A stretch of DNA of 38,605 bases from CAYMAZ01 sp964428185 (lineage in GTDB: Bacteria > Bacteroidota > Bacteroidia > Bacteroidales > DTU049): the NCBI GenBank assembly GCA_964428185.1, contig CAYRXH010000014.1, forward strand, positions 1 to 38,605, in the 5' to 3' direction. The translations under genes were made by a program, and so were the position numbers. The first letter of the stretch is position 1, and each line of letters starts with the position of its first letter. The notes below the pieces were generated by a model. It was not told the DNA's origin. It worked only from the letters and a program-made list of their open reading frames with translations, and did no database searches. Positions 24,044 to 33,102 of this stretch are shown in pieces.

Positions 24044-25231
24044 TTAATACAAAAAATCATCAAAGGGATATCGTTTGCTGTGAATTTTCACTACTTCACG
24101 ATAGAGTAATTTTTTAAAATCTTCGAGATTTGTTTTTTCTGTTGCTGAAATAAAAAGAGATGGGTTGTTGCCGCAGGCCAGCCAGTGGTTTTTTAAATCC
24201 TGCAGTGTCGGTTTACGGTCTTCACTCAGATCGTCGGGGTCAAAATCATCTTTATAGGCATCCACTTTGTTGAAAATCAAGATTTGTGGTTTTCCGTTTG
24301 CTCCGATTTCCTTCAGGGTCTGGGTTACCGTTTCCATGTGTTTCTCAAAGGCAGGATGCGAAATGTCAGCAACGTGAACGATGATGTCTGATTCGCGAAC
24401 TTCATCAAGGGTTGATTTGAATGATTCAATGAGTCCGTGTGGTAGCTTTCGGATAAATCCCACGGTGTCAGTCAGTAAAAAGGGGAGATTTCCGATCACG
24501 ACCTTTCGAACGGTGGTGTCGAGAGTTGCAAACAGCTTGTTTTCGGCAAACACTTCTGATTTTGCCAGTAGGTTCATGATGGTTGATTTCCCTACATTGG
24601 TATATCCCACCAAAGCCACGCGCACAAGGCTCTCGCGGCTTTTTCGCTGGGTGACTTTCTGTTTGTCAATTTCCTTCAGTTTTTCTTTCAGCAGACTGAT
24701 GCGGTCGCGGATGATACGTCGGTCGGTTTCAATTTCCTTTTCTCCGGGTCCTTTCAACCCTATACCACCCCGTTGCTTTTCAAGGTGTGTCCACATTCGT
24801 GTGAGTCTTGGCAGCATATACTGATACTGGGCCAGTTCAACCTGCACTTTTGCATGTGCAGTACGTGCTCTTTTGGCAAAAATATCAAGTATAAGATTCG
24901 TTCTGTCAAGCACGCGGCAATTGAGTTCCTTTTCCAAATTACGGATTTGTGAAGGACTCAGCTCATCATCAAAAATGGCCAAATCGGGAGTATGTTCTTC
25001 AACCCATGCTGCAATGTCCCTGATTTTTCCGGAACCCACAAAAAACCTGCTGTCGGGACGATCCATTTTCTGAATAAAAACCTTCTGCACCTCACCCCCT
25101 GCTGTGTCAAGCAAAAAGGTCAGCTCATCAAGATATTCCTGAAACGTTTCATAGGGAACTTCGGGAGTAAGCACTCCTATCAGGATGGCCTGATCTGGTT
25201 TTTTTTCAGTGGAGATGAGTTGCCGGGGCAT
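24044..25231 (-). CDS. hflX: GTPase HflX
   Basis: A protein of about 395 residues from ATG 25231 (MPRQLISTEKKPDQAIL). The longer reading from 25285 would overlap the upstream gene by 44 bp. HflX is a ribosome-associated GTPase that splits stalled 70S ribosomes under stress. The N-terminal HflX domain has FVGSGKIRDI (about residue 55) and FDDELSPSQIRNLE. A coiled-coil linker leads to GGIGLKGPGEKEIETDRR near 168. The G domain shows G1 GYTNVGKST (near 207), G3 DTVGFIRKLPHGLIESF, G4 NKVD and G5 SATEKT. It is the third gene of a trpS-led operon, 10 bp after the small membrane protein. Confidence 0.93.
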   Translation of the reverse strand: MPRQLISTEKKPDQAILIGVLTPEVPYETFQEYLDELTFLLDTAGGEVQKVFIQKMDRPDSRFFVGSGKIRDIAAWVEEHTPDLAIFDDELSPSQIRNLEKELNCRVLDRTNLILDIFAKRARTAHAKVQVELAQYQYMLPRLTRMWTHLEKQRGGIGLKGPGEKEIETDRRIIRDRISLLKEKLKEIDKQKVTQRKSRESLVRVALVGYTNVGKSTIMNLLAKSEVFAENKLFATLDTTVRKVVIGNLPFLLTDTVGFIRKLPHGLIESFKSTLDEVRESDIIVHVADISHPAFEKHMETVTQTLKEIGANGKPQILIFNKVDAYKDDFDPDDLSEDRKPTLQDLKNHWLACGNNPSLFISATEKTNLEDFKKLLYREVVKIHSKRYPFDDFLY

Positions 25232-25241
25232 TGACGATAAA

Positions 25242-25592
25242 CTATGATTTGTTACCCAGCGAAGCAAGCAACAGTCCACCGGCACAGGTCATCAGCCAGG
25301 GCGTATAGTTTGTCAGCATTTGAATTGTAAAACCCTCAAACAAATCAAACATGATATATATTGAAAGCAGAAAAATCAGCAATCCGGAAAAAACGGTCAT
25401 GGTTTGTTGCTTCATAAATCCTCCTGCAAAAAGCAAGCCTGCTGCGATGACAAAAATCAGGGCAACAAAATAGTAGATGCCATGAAATGAAAATGTTTTA
25501 ACTGTTTCAAAAAAAACCGACAGTATAAAAAGCATGATGGTCAGCCTGAGCAGCCACATGGCAAACGGGATGAGTCCTTTCAGGGGTTTCAT
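25242..25592 (-). CDS. Small conserved four-helix membrane protein
   Basis: A 116-residue hydrophobic protein with four predicted membrane spans, at about residues 10-28, 36-55, 63-82 and 92-112, and a basic N-terminus (MKPLKG). No catalytic motif or family is recognised. It is embedded in an operon, 2 bp after trpS and 10 bp before hflX, so the reading frame is supported by spacing. Function unknown. Confidence 0.75.
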   Translation of the reverse strand: MKPLKGLIPFAMWLLRLTIMLFILSVFFETVKTFSFHGIYYFVALIFVIAAGLLFAGGFMKQQTMTVFSGLLIFLLSIYIMFDLFEGFTIQMLTNYTPWLMTCAGGLLLASLGNKS

Positions 25593-25594
25593 AT

Positions 25595-26584
25595 TCAGAA
25601 AGATTTGAATCCGATAATTTTTCGTACCTCGTTGATTGTGGGAACAGCGCTGGTGCGAGCTTTCTCTTTGCCCAGTTTCACCATTTTTGAGATGTAATCA
25701 TTGTTTTTGTCCATGTCGAGGATTTGCTTCCTGATGGGATCAAGCAACAGTATGATGTCTTCGGCCAGTTGTTTTTTCATATCTCCGTAGCGGATACGGC
25801 AGTTGTTGTATTCATTTTCAAAATAATCAAAAGTATCTTTTGATGATGCGATGCTCATGAGTGTAAAAAGGTTCTGCACAGGTTCGGTTTTTTTCTGGTT
25901 CATTTCAGTGGGACCGCTGTCTGTGACAGCACGCATCACTTTTTTGCGGATTACTTCGGGAGTATCAATCAGATAAATGGCATTTCCTTCAGATTTGCCC
26001 ATTTTTCCCGAACCGTCCAATCCGGGAACTTTAACAAGTTGTTGACCAAAATTATAGGCCTGAGGCTCGGGAAAAAACTCAACATTGTAGAGTCTGTTAA
26101 ACCTTGCAGCATAGTCGCGGGTCATCTCCAGATGCTGCTGCTGATCTTTTCCAACAGGAACTTTATGAGCACGGTGGATCAGAATATCAGCAGCCATCAG
26201 AGTGGGATAGGTGAGCAGTCCGGCATTAACATTTTTTGGCTGCTGGCGTGCCTTCTCCTTGAAAGATGTGCATTGCTGAAGTTCTCCAAGGTAGGCATTC
26301 ATATTGAGAAACAGGTACAGTTCAATGGTTTCGGGAAGATCACTCTGTATGTATAGGGTTGCTTTTTCAGGATCAAGACCTACAGCGAGATATTCGACAA
26401 AAACCTGTCTTACACTTTCGTGAAAATTTTTAGGTGTGGGATGTGTGGTTAGTGAATGATAGTCTGCAATGAAAAAAAAGCATTTGTGCTCTTCCTGAAG
26501 TTTCAGAAAGTTTATGATGGCTCCGAAATAATTGCCGATGTGGAGATTGCCGGTTGGGCGTATTCCGCTTAAAATTGTTTCCAT
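25595..26584 (-). CDS. trpS: Tryptophanyl-tRNA synthetase
   Basis: A 329-residue class I synthetase starting at ATG 26584 (METILSGIRPTGNLHIGNYFGA), the standard family start; the longer open frame to 26677 has a non-homologous leader. The HIGH-like HIGN lies near residue 14 and the KMSKS-like KMGKSEGN near residue 195. It charges tRNA-Trp in the cytoplasm. The promoter fits TTG-N18-TATTTTTG, with the -7 element ending 4 bp from the start codon, so the transcript is probably leaderless. It heads an operon with the small membrane protein and hflX. Confidence 0.95.
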   Translation of the reverse strand: METILSGIRPTGNLHIGNYFGAIINFLKLQEEHKCFFFIADYHSLTTHPTPKNFHESVRQVFVEYLAVGLDPEKATLYIQSDLPETIELYLFLNMNAYLGELQQCTSFKEKARQQPKNVNAGLLTYPTLMAADILIHRAHKVPVGKDQQQHLEMTRDYAARFNRLYNVEFFPEPQAYNFGQQLVKVPGLDGSGKMGKSEGNAIYLIDTPEVIRKKVMRAVTDSGPTEMNQKKTEPVQNLFTLMSIASSKDTFDYFENEYNNCRIRYGDMKKQLAEDIILLLDPIRKQILDMDKNNDYISKMVKLGKEKARTSAVPTINEVRKIIGFKSF

Positions 26585-26588
26585 AGTG

Positions 26589-26617
26589 CAAAAATAGAAA
26601 AATACAACGAAATACAA
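26589..26617 (-). promoter_or_regulatory. trpS promoter (TTG-N18-TATTTTTG)
   Basis: On the minus strand TTG (26617-26615) and TATTTTTG (26596-26589) are separated by 18 bp, one of the best matches to the Bacteroidota consensus in this window. Only 4 bp separate the -7 element from the trpS ATG. Confidence 0.65.
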
Positions 26618-26627
26618 TTTCACTGAT

Positions 26628-26661
26628 TTGTGATTTCCGGTTTTCAGGTGCCGGATTTTTG
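26628..26661 (+). promoter_or_regulatory. Possible promoter of the SDR gene
   Basis: TTG (26628-26630), a 23-bp spacer and GATTTTTG (26654-26661, one mismatch to TAnnTTTG), 27 bp before the SDR start and back to back with the trpS promoter. Confidence 0.3.
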
Positions 26662-26688
26662 TAATTTTATAAATCAAAGTAGTTGTTT

Positions 26689-27396
26689 ATGAAAACGATT
26701 ATTATTACAGGAAGCAGCAGCGGCATAGGCGCAGAAACAGCCCGCTATCTGGTGAAACACACCCCAACTCAGGTGATTGGAATTGCACGAAGAAAAGAGA
26801 AACTCTTTCAATTGGAAAAGGAAATTTCAGCAGTTCAGCCCCTTGGAAAATTTATTCCCTTGGTATTTGATATCAGTGATAATGATCGTTTTGGAGAACT
26901 GGGTTCAGAAATCAGAAAAATGGCACCGCTGATTAGCGGAATGATCAATAATGCAGGGATTCTGGTAAAAAAACCGTTTGAAGAGATCACTCCTGAGGAT
27001 TTTAGGCAGACTATGCAGATCAACTTCAAATCACCTTTTTTTCTAATTCAGAGTCTGCTCCCTCTGTTTGAGCCTCATTCACACATTGTGAATATTGCCA
27101 GCATGGGTGGGGTTCAGGGTAGTGTCAAATTTGCAGAAATGAGTATCTATTCTGCATCCAAAGCAGCTCTGGTTAATTTGACAGAATGTCTGTCTGTGGA
27201 GCTTGCTGATAAAAAGATTTCCGTCAATTGTATTGCACCCGGGTCCGTACAAACCGATATGCTTGAAAAAGCATTTCCCGGATATCAGGCTCCCGTCACA
27301 CCCAAAGAAATGGGTGAATACATCGGGAATTTTGTCCTAACAGGACATCATTTTTTTAATGGAAAGATTCTTCATTTGTCTGTTTCTACACCCTAA
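26689..27396 (+). CDS. Short-chain dehydrogenase/reductase (SDR)
   Basis: A 235-residue classical SDR from ATG 26689 (MKTIIITGSSSGIGAETA). Cofactor motif TGSSSGIG lies near residues 8-15, with an R-R-K after strand 2 that suggests NADP(H). NNAG lies near 88-91 and the catalytic Ser in IVNIASMGGV near 136. YSASK has the catalytic Tyr and Lys near 155-159, followed by VNCIAPGSVQTDM. It reduces or oxidises an unknown carbonyl/alcohol; the substrate cannot be inferred. Monocistronic, divergent from trpS. Confidence 0.88.
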   Translation: MKTIIITGSSSGIGAETARYLVKHTPTQVIGIARRKEKLFQLEKEISAVQPLGKFIPLVFDISDNDRFGELGSEIRKMAPLISGMINNAGILVKKPFEEITPEDFRQTMQINFKSPFFLIQSLLPLFEPHSHIVNIASMGGVQGSVKFAEMSIYSASKAALVNLTECLSVELADKKISVNCIAPGSVQTDMLEKAFPGYQAPVTPKEMGEYIGNFVLTGHHFFNGKILHLSVSTP

Positions 27397-27622
27397 GAAG
27401 TGGCTATCTGAACTACTCTTACAGAGATATCAGGGCCGTTAATAATATACATTTCTATAACTGCCACAGGACAGAAAATTTCTTAATTTAAACTCATTAG
27501 TTTTTCGTTTTTTAAATAATACAACAAATGGAAAATATTATATGTGAATGATGCCATTGGTTCGACATTTAAGTTAATGAAATACTATGGAGTTGACAAA
27601 ATGACAGAAAAATTGTCAATTT
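27397..27622. other. AT-rich spacer before the htpG promoter
   Basis: About 230 bases between the SDR and htpG without a supportable gene. A short open stretch in several frames (around 27510-27630) has no start or recognisable product. The htpG promoter follows. Confidence 0.5.
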
Positions 27623-27654
27623 TTGCCTAGCTGCTAATGATGGTATTAACTTTG
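27623..27654 (+). promoter_or_regulatory. htpG promoter (TTG-N21-TAACTTTG)
   Basis: TTG at 27623-27625 in a TTTTTG run and TAACTTTG at 27647-27654, with a 21-bp spacer, 35 bp before ATG 27690. This is a full match to the housekeeping Bacteroidota consensus. No CIRCE-type inverted repeat was found. Confidence 0.65.
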
Positions 27655-27689
27655 TTGAACCGGCCCTACGATTGAAAAAAACAAGCAAT

Positions 27690-29597
27690 ATGATTACGAA
27701 AGGGAAAATTGATGTCAAAACGGAAAATATTTTTCCGATTATTAAACAGTTTTTATACACCGAACAGGAAATATTTCTTCGCGAGCTCGTTTCAAATGCA
27801 GTGGACGCAACCACAAAACTGAAACTGTTAGCTTCACAGGGTAAGTTTAATGAAAGCACAGATGAACTGCAAATTGAAATCATACTTGACGCAAAAAAGA
27901 AAACGCTTACAATCAGGGACCAGGGAATTGGAATGACCGCGGAAGAAATTGATAAATACATCAATCAGATTGCATTTTCAAGTGCCGAGGATTTTATTAA
28001 AAAAATGAAAATGAAGAGCGAACCCGGACAGAGTGGATTGATAGGGCATTTCGGACTGGGCTTTTATTCAGCTTTTATGGTTTCAAAGAAGGTTGAAATT
28101 ATTACTAAAACATACAAAAAAGGTCATGGAAGCAAAGCAGTGAAATGGGAATGCAATGGTACTCCTGATTTTGAAATTTCAGAATCGGACAAGGAAACCA
28201 GAGGAACAGATATTGTTTTGCATATTGTTGATGATGCCAAAGAGTATCTGGATGAGTATAAAATACTGGATTTGTTGAAGCGTTACTGCCGGTTTCTGCC
28301 TGTTCCCATCCGTTTTGGAGATACAACAAAGTCTGTGAAAAAAGAAGGAGAAAAGGATAAAGATGGAAATGATGTATATGAAACAGTAACGATTCCGCGA
28401 ATCATTAACAATACCCAACCATTGTGGAAGAAATCTCCCCAAGGACTGAAAGATGAAGATTACAGTGGGTTTTACAGAGAACTGTATCCTGCCACATTTG
28501 AAAATCCCTTGTTTCATATTCATATTAATGTTGACTATCCGTTTAATCTGACAGGGATTCTGTATTTTCCAAAGCTGAAAAAGAATTATGAGGTACAGAG
28601 GGATAAAATTCAATTGTACTGCAACCAGGTTTTTGTTACAGATTCAGTTGAAAACATTGTTCCCGATTTTCTCACCCTGCTTCATGGAGTCATTGATTCT
28701 CCTGATATTCCTCTTAATGTGTCTCGCAGTTCGCTGCAGACTGATTCCAATGTGAGGAAAATTTCAAAGCACATTACCAAGAAAGTTGCCGACAAGCTTG
28801 AAGAATTGTTCAAAGCAGACAGAAAGGAATATGAAGGAAAATGGGAAGATATCAAGATCTTTATTGAATATGGTATGATCAGCGAAACATCTTTCAGTGA
28901 AAGAGCCAAAACCTTTGCATTGCTGAAAAACACTTCGGGAAATTTTTATACAATTGAAGAATACAAAACACTCATTGAAGCAAATCAAACAGATAAGAAT
29001 AAAAAAATTGTGCATTTGTATGCTACCGATCAAACACTTCAGCATTCTTACATTGAAAAAGCAAAGAGCAAAGGATATGATGTGTTGATTTTTGATTCTC
29101 CTATTGATGCTCATTTTGTGAATCATCTTGAGCAGAACAATGAAAACTCAACGTTTAAACGGGTTGACGCAGAAGTTCTTGACAAGCTGATTGAAAAGGA
29201 AGATTCCAAAACCGAACCAAAACTCAATGAAGAGCAGAAAAAGAGTTTGAAAGAGCTTTTTGAGAAATCGCTGAAGAAAAAAACGGGGTTTTCGGTTGAG
29301 GTTGACAGCATTGAAGGAGAAGCTCCTGTCATTATTACTCAGCCTGAATTTATGCGCAGGATGAAAGAAATGTCAAAACTGGGAGGGATGGATTATATGG
29401 AAAACATACCAGGGACTTATAATGTGGTTGTAAACGGGAGCCATCCTCTTGTTGAAAAGGTAACAGCTCTGACGGATGATTCAGAAAAAGAGAGACAGAT
29501 CACTCAGATTCTTGATCTTGCCCTGCTGGAGCATGGACTATTAAAGGGAGAGGAGCTGACAGAGTTTGTTAAAAGGAGTTATGGGTTTATCGGGTAG
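27690..29597 (+). CDS. htpG: Molecular chaperone HtpG (Hsp90)
   Basis: A 635-residue Hsp90 from ATG 27690 (MITKGKIDVKTENIFPIIKQF). N-terminal ATPase motifs are ELVSNAVDATTKL (the catalytic Glu and Mg-binding Asn, near residue 30), DQGIGM near 77 and GHFGLGFYSAFMV near 118. The middle domain holds the conserved LNVSRSSLQ (about 347), and the C-terminal dimerisation region follows. It assists folding of client proteins in the cytosol, typically under stress. It is convergent with the glycosyltransferase gene with only 8 bp between stop codons and no clear terminator. Confidence 0.95.
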   Translation: MITKGKIDVKTENIFPIIKQFLYTEQEIFLRELVSNAVDATTKLKLLASQGKFNESTDELQIEIILDAKKKTLTIRDQGIGMTAEEIDKYINQIAFSSAEDFIKKMKMKSEPGQSGLIGHFGLGFYSAFMVSKKVEIITKTYKKGHGSKAVKWECNGTPDFEISESDKETRGTDIVLHIVDDAKEYLDEYKILDLLKRYCRFLPVPIRFGDTTKSVKKEGEKDKDGNDVYETVTIPRIINNTQPLWKKSPQGLKDEDYSGFYRELYPATFENPLFHIHINVDYPFNLTGILYFPKLKKNYEVQRDKIQLYCNQVFVTDSVENIVPDFLTLLHGVIDSPDIPLNVSRSSLQTDSNVRKISKHITKKVADKLEELFKADRKEYEGKWEDIKIFIEYGMISETSFSERAKTFALLKNTSGNFYTIEEYKTLIEANQTDKNKKIVHLYATDQTLQHSYIEKAKSKGYDVLIFDSPIDAHFVNHLEQNNENSTFKRVDAEVLDKLIEKEDSKTEPKLNEEQKKSLKELFEKSLKKKTGFSVEVDSIEGEAPVIITQPEFMRRMKEMSKLGGMDYMENIPGTYNVVVNGSHPLVEKVTALTDDSEKERQITQILDLALLEHGLLKGEELTEFVKRSYGFIG

Positions 29598-29605
29598 TTG
29601 ATCGC

Positions 29606-31012
29606 TTATTCTTTCAGGGAATATATCTGGATGCATCGTTCTTCATGAATAAGAGAATATGGCAGGGCTTGGGGGCTTCCTTCGCAGGTATTGATTAATA
29701 TATATTCCAGACCGCATTGCTTCAGTGAATCAATCATGATTAATGAAGAGAAGAAAGAATTTTCTTTGCTCCATCCCTTGCGATTAATGAAATACAATTG
29801 CTGGGGATTCATTCCTCCATTAGTGAGTATCAGTGAGTTTTTCGGGATGAAACTATCAGCAAGTTCTTCGTAACGAAGTTTTATTCGTGCTTGGTCTTTT
29901 ATGACCACATCATGTTGTTGATTTGCTATAGCTTCAATAGCAAACAGAACAAATATTGTATTGGCCAGCCATTGTTTTCTTATGTTTGCAATAGCATACC
30001 CTCCTGTAAGTGCCATTATCGGCACAAATGGTATAATGTAATAAGTATGAGTTGCAAAGACAACACCGGTTTTTATCATGTAGAAACCAAAAATGCAGAA
30101 CATTACACCAAATACATAGAGAATTGGTTTTTGTTTTTTGATAATGGCCAGTAAAAGACCGGAAAGGCTGATTAAAAAACCGATATAACTGTGAAATGCT
30201 GCAAAAGTAAATTTATTGAAAGCTTCTGCAGAATATGTGCGCAATTCCTTAATCCCCTCTGTGAGTGTTTTTGGAAAGTATAAAACATTTCCATATGAAT
30301 TGATAAGTTGTGGCACCCAGATATAATACCATGCAATCATTGAGGTAATAATAACAACAGATGGAATAAAGAGGATAATTTTCCTTGAAAGGGGAAATTC
30401 AGATGAGAAAATGACAATAGATAATGGAGATAGAATCAATATTGCAGGCATTTTCGCCAATACCCCCAGGGTGCCTGTCAGACAAAATATCAGCAGAAAC
30501 AGTATTTTGTTTTCCCGCAGATACCTTAAGGCAGAATATAACGCACAAATTGTGAGAGAAACACTCAGAGTGTCGGGCATGATTTTTCTGGAAAACATCA
30601 GCCAGACAGATAATAAGAGCATCATACCACCATAAAAGGCTGTTTTTGAATCAAAGAAAGCTCCAAGAATGAGAAAAAAACACCAGACGCCCAATGTGCT
30701 GATAATTAGATTGATGAGTCTCCCGTGCCAGTGTGCATATCCGAAAATTTTGGCGGTTATGGCGATGCTCGCATTGAAGATGGGAAATTCAGATGCTAGT
30801 ACTCCTGATTTGTTTCCTGTATAATCAATTTCAGGATGGAACAAGTCTATCTCTCCTTCGGTGTAATTGCGGGAAATCATAGATGTCAGACATTGACGCC
30901 AGTTGTGGGCTGATTCAATAGGAGGTTGTTGAATATGGATGAGTCGTATAAGGAAAAACACAAACAACCAGATTCGAAAATCAGAAAGAATCTTTTTTAT
31001 CGGAAGATACAT
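29606..31012 (-). CDS. Polytopic membrane glycosyltransferase (GT39/ArnT-like)
   Basis: A 468-residue membrane protein with about ten to twelve predicted spans. The N-terminal first loop reads QPPIESAHNWRQCLTSMISRNYTEG, followed by HPEID and SEFPIFNA; acidic residues in this loop are typical of the catalytic region of GT-C enzymes of the PMT/ArnT/GT39 type, which use polyprenyl-phosphate sugars. It likely moves a sugar across or at the membrane onto lipid A, a protein or a glycan; the acceptor is unknown. It is the last gene of the dut operon, 19 bp after envC. Confidence 0.78.
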   Translation of the reverse strand: MYLPIKKILSDFRIWLFVFFLIRLIHIQQPPIESAHNWRQCLTSMISRNYTEGEIDLFHPEIDYTGNKSGVLASEFPIFNASIAITAKIFGYAHWHGRLINLIISTLGVWCFFLILGAFFDSKTAFYGGMMLLLSVWLMFSRKIMPDTLSVSLTICALYSALRYLRENKILFLLIFCLTGTLGVLAKMPAILILSPLSIVIFSSEFPLSRKIILFIPSVVIITSMIAWYYIWVPQLINSYGNVLYFPKTLTEGIKELRTYSAEAFNKFTFAAFHSYIGFLISLSGLLLAIIKKQKPILYVFGVMFCIFGFYMIKTGVVFATHTYYIIPFVPIMALTGGYAIANIRKQWLANTIFVLFAIEAIANQQHDVVIKDQARIKLRYEELADSFIPKNSLILTNGGMNPQQLYFINRKGWSKENSFFSSLIMIDSLKQCGLEYILINTCEGSPQALPYSLIHEERCIQIYSLKE

Positions 31013-31031
31013 ATTGCCCTAAAGATTTTTA

Positions 31032-32279
31032 TTATCGTTTTCTCAGCCAAAATTCAGGATTCTCAAGGGCTTTTTCTTTCCATACCTCGAAGTGGAATAT
31101 TGTTGAATTGTCAGAGGGGTCTGTATAAACAGTTCCCAGAACAGTTGAAGTGCTGACTTTATCGTCTTTTTTCACTTTGATAGATACCAGATTGGAATAG
31201 ACAGTGAGATATTCTCCGTGACGGATGATAACAGCTTTTGAACCATTGGGAAGTGTGAAAACTGCACTTACAGATCCTTCAAAAACTGCTTTTGACTGGG
31301 TGTTTGCTTTGGTTGAAATGTCAATTCCGTTGTTTTTAACTTTGATCCCAGCCAGAACCGGATGAGGGTGTTCTCCATATTTTCCAGTAACCACGCCATT
31401 GTCAACCGGCCATGGAAGCTTCCCCTTATTTCCTGAAAACCCCTTTGAAATTTCCAACTCAGCAGTGGTCATGGGCATTGACGTCCCTGCAACTTTTGTT
31501 GTGTTGGTCTTTTTATTGGCTTCTTCCATTTCTTTCAGAATAAGATGTTCTATTTGTTTTTGCAGTTTTTCAGCCTCTCTTTGCTTTCGCTTAATGTCAT
31601 CTTTCAGCTTCTGTTCCTGGGTTTTCAAGTCCTGAACAGTTTTATCCTTTTCCTTTTTCTGAACATTGAGTTTCTGAACTTCTGTTTCCTGCTCTTTTAA
31701 CAATCTGAATTTTTCTGACTTGATTGTATCAAGCTGAAGCAACAATTGTCTCAGTTCTTCTTGTTTGGCAACTATCAGTTTGGCCTGTCGTTTTCGGGAA
31801 TTGGCATATTCCTGCAAGTATCTGTATCTCTGATATGCTTCATTCATGCTTTCAGCTGCAAACAGAAACATCATTTTGTTATAGGAACTTCGTGTCAGAT
31901 AACTGAAATAAATCATTTCGGCATATTCTTTTTTCAGCAATTCAAGTTCTTGTTCTAGGGTTTTGATCTGATTGATCAGTGAAGTCATTTCGTTGTTGAT
32001 GGTAATCACTTCGTCCTGAATCAATTCAACAAGTTGTTGCTGATTTGCAATTTGTCCTTCAATCAGTGCCAGTTGATTCAGGCTTGTCTGTTTTGCTTTT
32101 CGCGTTTGATCAAGAAGTTTATTGGTGTTGTATATTTCCTGTTCAAGGTTTTGTTTTTTATTCTGAAGTTTTTCCTTTTCTGTTTTCTGAGCATAAAGAT
32201 CAGATGACACTGAGAGTGCAATAACAATAATGAATATTGCGGTAGTTTTAAAGTGAAAACGACAAAGAAACTGCTTCAT
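31032..32279 (-). CDS. EnvC-like murein hydrolase activator (degenerate M23/LytM)
   Basis: About 415 residues from ATG 32279 (MKQFLCRFHFKTTAIF...), with a signal peptide ending SDLYAQ. A long coiled coil covers about residues 33-250, rich in Glu, Lys, Gln and Leu; a LytM domain lies at about 300-410. The metallopeptidase motifs are degraded: HxxxD has become N-x-G-I-D (NNGID), HxH has become I-F-H, and the other active-site His is replaced (VYSNL). So it should not cut peptidoglycan itself but activate amidases for cell separation, as EnvC does. It lies 4 bp after the DUF4292 gene. Confidence 0.87.
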   Translation of the reverse strand: MKQFLCRFHFKTTAIFIIVIALSVSSDLYAQKTEKEKLQNKKQNLEQEIYNTNKLLDQTRKAKQTSLNQLALIEGQIANQQQLVELIQDEVITINNEMTSLINQIKTLEQELELLKKEYAEMIYFSYLTRSSYNKMMFLFAAESMNEAYQRYRYLQEYANSRKRQAKLIVAKQEELRQLLLQLDTIKSEKFRLLKEQETEVQKLNVQKKEKDKTVQDLKTQEQKLKDDIKRKQREAEKLQKQIEHLILKEMEEANKKTNTTKVAGTSMPMTTAELEISKGFSGNKGKLPWPVDNGVVTGKYGEHPHPVLAGIKVKNNGIDISTKANTQSKAVFEGSVSAVFTLPNGSKAVIIRHGEYLTVYSNLVSIKVKKDDKVSTSTVLGTVYTDPSDNSTIFHFEVWKEKALENPEFWLRKR

Positions 32280-32283
32280 GTAT

Positions 32284-33102
32284 TTATTGAACAGGTTGAT
32301 AATTTTCGGGAATAATAAAGGTGAATTCAAATGGTTTATTCACCTGTACTTTTGAATATTTAATTTTCAGAGAAATATTGTTTTCTGCAGCTATATCGCA
32401 GTCAAGTGTTCCCGGAAAAATCTGTCCATCTTCAAGCTCTGAAAAACTTCCGTAAACAAAAGACATTTTTGAATTTTGTTTGGTAATTTCTTTCCAGTCC
32501 TGTTTTGTAATTTTAAATGTTTCAGGATCCAGCCAAATATCCTGAATAAGCACTTTGTCATTGTCCACCTGATTTCTAACATATTTCTTCAGTTTCCTCC
32601 GTCCTAGTGTCGTAAGTTTATAGTATCCGTTATCAATACCTGCTTTAAAAATATCATTTTCATAATATGAAAAATCATTTCCAGTAATCAGAGACTGGAG
32701 CATATCAAAATCAAATGGTGTGTTAAACAAAGCATTGATCATGCTGTAGTCACCCAGAAAATATGTGTTGTTCAGTTTGTTGATCATTTTTACGGAATCA
32801 TTAGAAAACATGACCCTGAACGCTTCTATACCAAATAAGGGAGTGATGCTGATCCAGATGAGAGAATCTTTTTTGATTTTAATATTCCCTTTAAAGGAGT
32901 TTTCTTTTTTGTCAAACACAAGATCAGCATCAAATTTGATTGACAGTTCTTGATATCTGAGTTCATTATCTTTCAGTTTATTGAACAGATATTCAGGTCC
33001 ATGTTCTTTCAGTGGGAGTTTGAACAATCTTCTGGTTTTACAGGACGATGCTGCCAGCAGAGAGATGATTAAAAAAACAAGGAGGTATTTACTATTATTC
33101 AT
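32284..33102 (-). CDS. DUF4292 outer-envelope lipoprotein
   Basis: A 272-residue lipoprotein with signal LLAASSC (lipid-modified Cys at residue 21). After a basic linker, residues about 50-265 are beta-strand rich and correspond to DUF4292, which is common in Bacteroidota beside the TPR lipoprotein and EnvC genes, as here. The fold has been likened to LolA/LolB-type lipoprotein carriers, but that is only suggestive. Its start overlaps the end of the TPR gene by 8 bp, indicating translational coupling. Precise function unknown. Confidence 0.83.
   Translation of the reverse strand: MNNSKYLLVFLIISLLAASSCKTRRLFKLPLKEHGPEYLFNKLKDNELRYQELSIKFDADLVFDKKENSFKGNIKIKKDSLIWISITPLFGIEAFRVMFSNDSVKMINKLNNTYFLGDYSMINALFNTPFDFDMLQSLITGNDFSYYENDIFKAGIDNGYYKLTTLGRRKLKKYVRNQVDNDKVLIQDIWLDPETFKITKQDWKEITKQNSKMSFVYGSFSELEDGQIFPGTLDCDIAAENNISLKIKYSKVQVNKPFEFTFIIPENYQPVQ

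Noticed and set aside
24381..24824. 147-codon plus-strand frame opposite hflX
   Set aside because: Low-complexity Ser/Arg-rich antisense translation of the GTPase gene.
27579..27630. CIRCE or heat-shock operator upstream of htpG
   Set aside because: The GACAAAATGACAG/TTGTC bases do not form the required 9-bp arms; only a housekeeping-type promoter is supported.
27397..27689. Possible small gene in the spacer before htpG
   Set aside because: Pieces are open but short, with no start, no ribosome site and no recognisable product; the region holds the htpG promoter.
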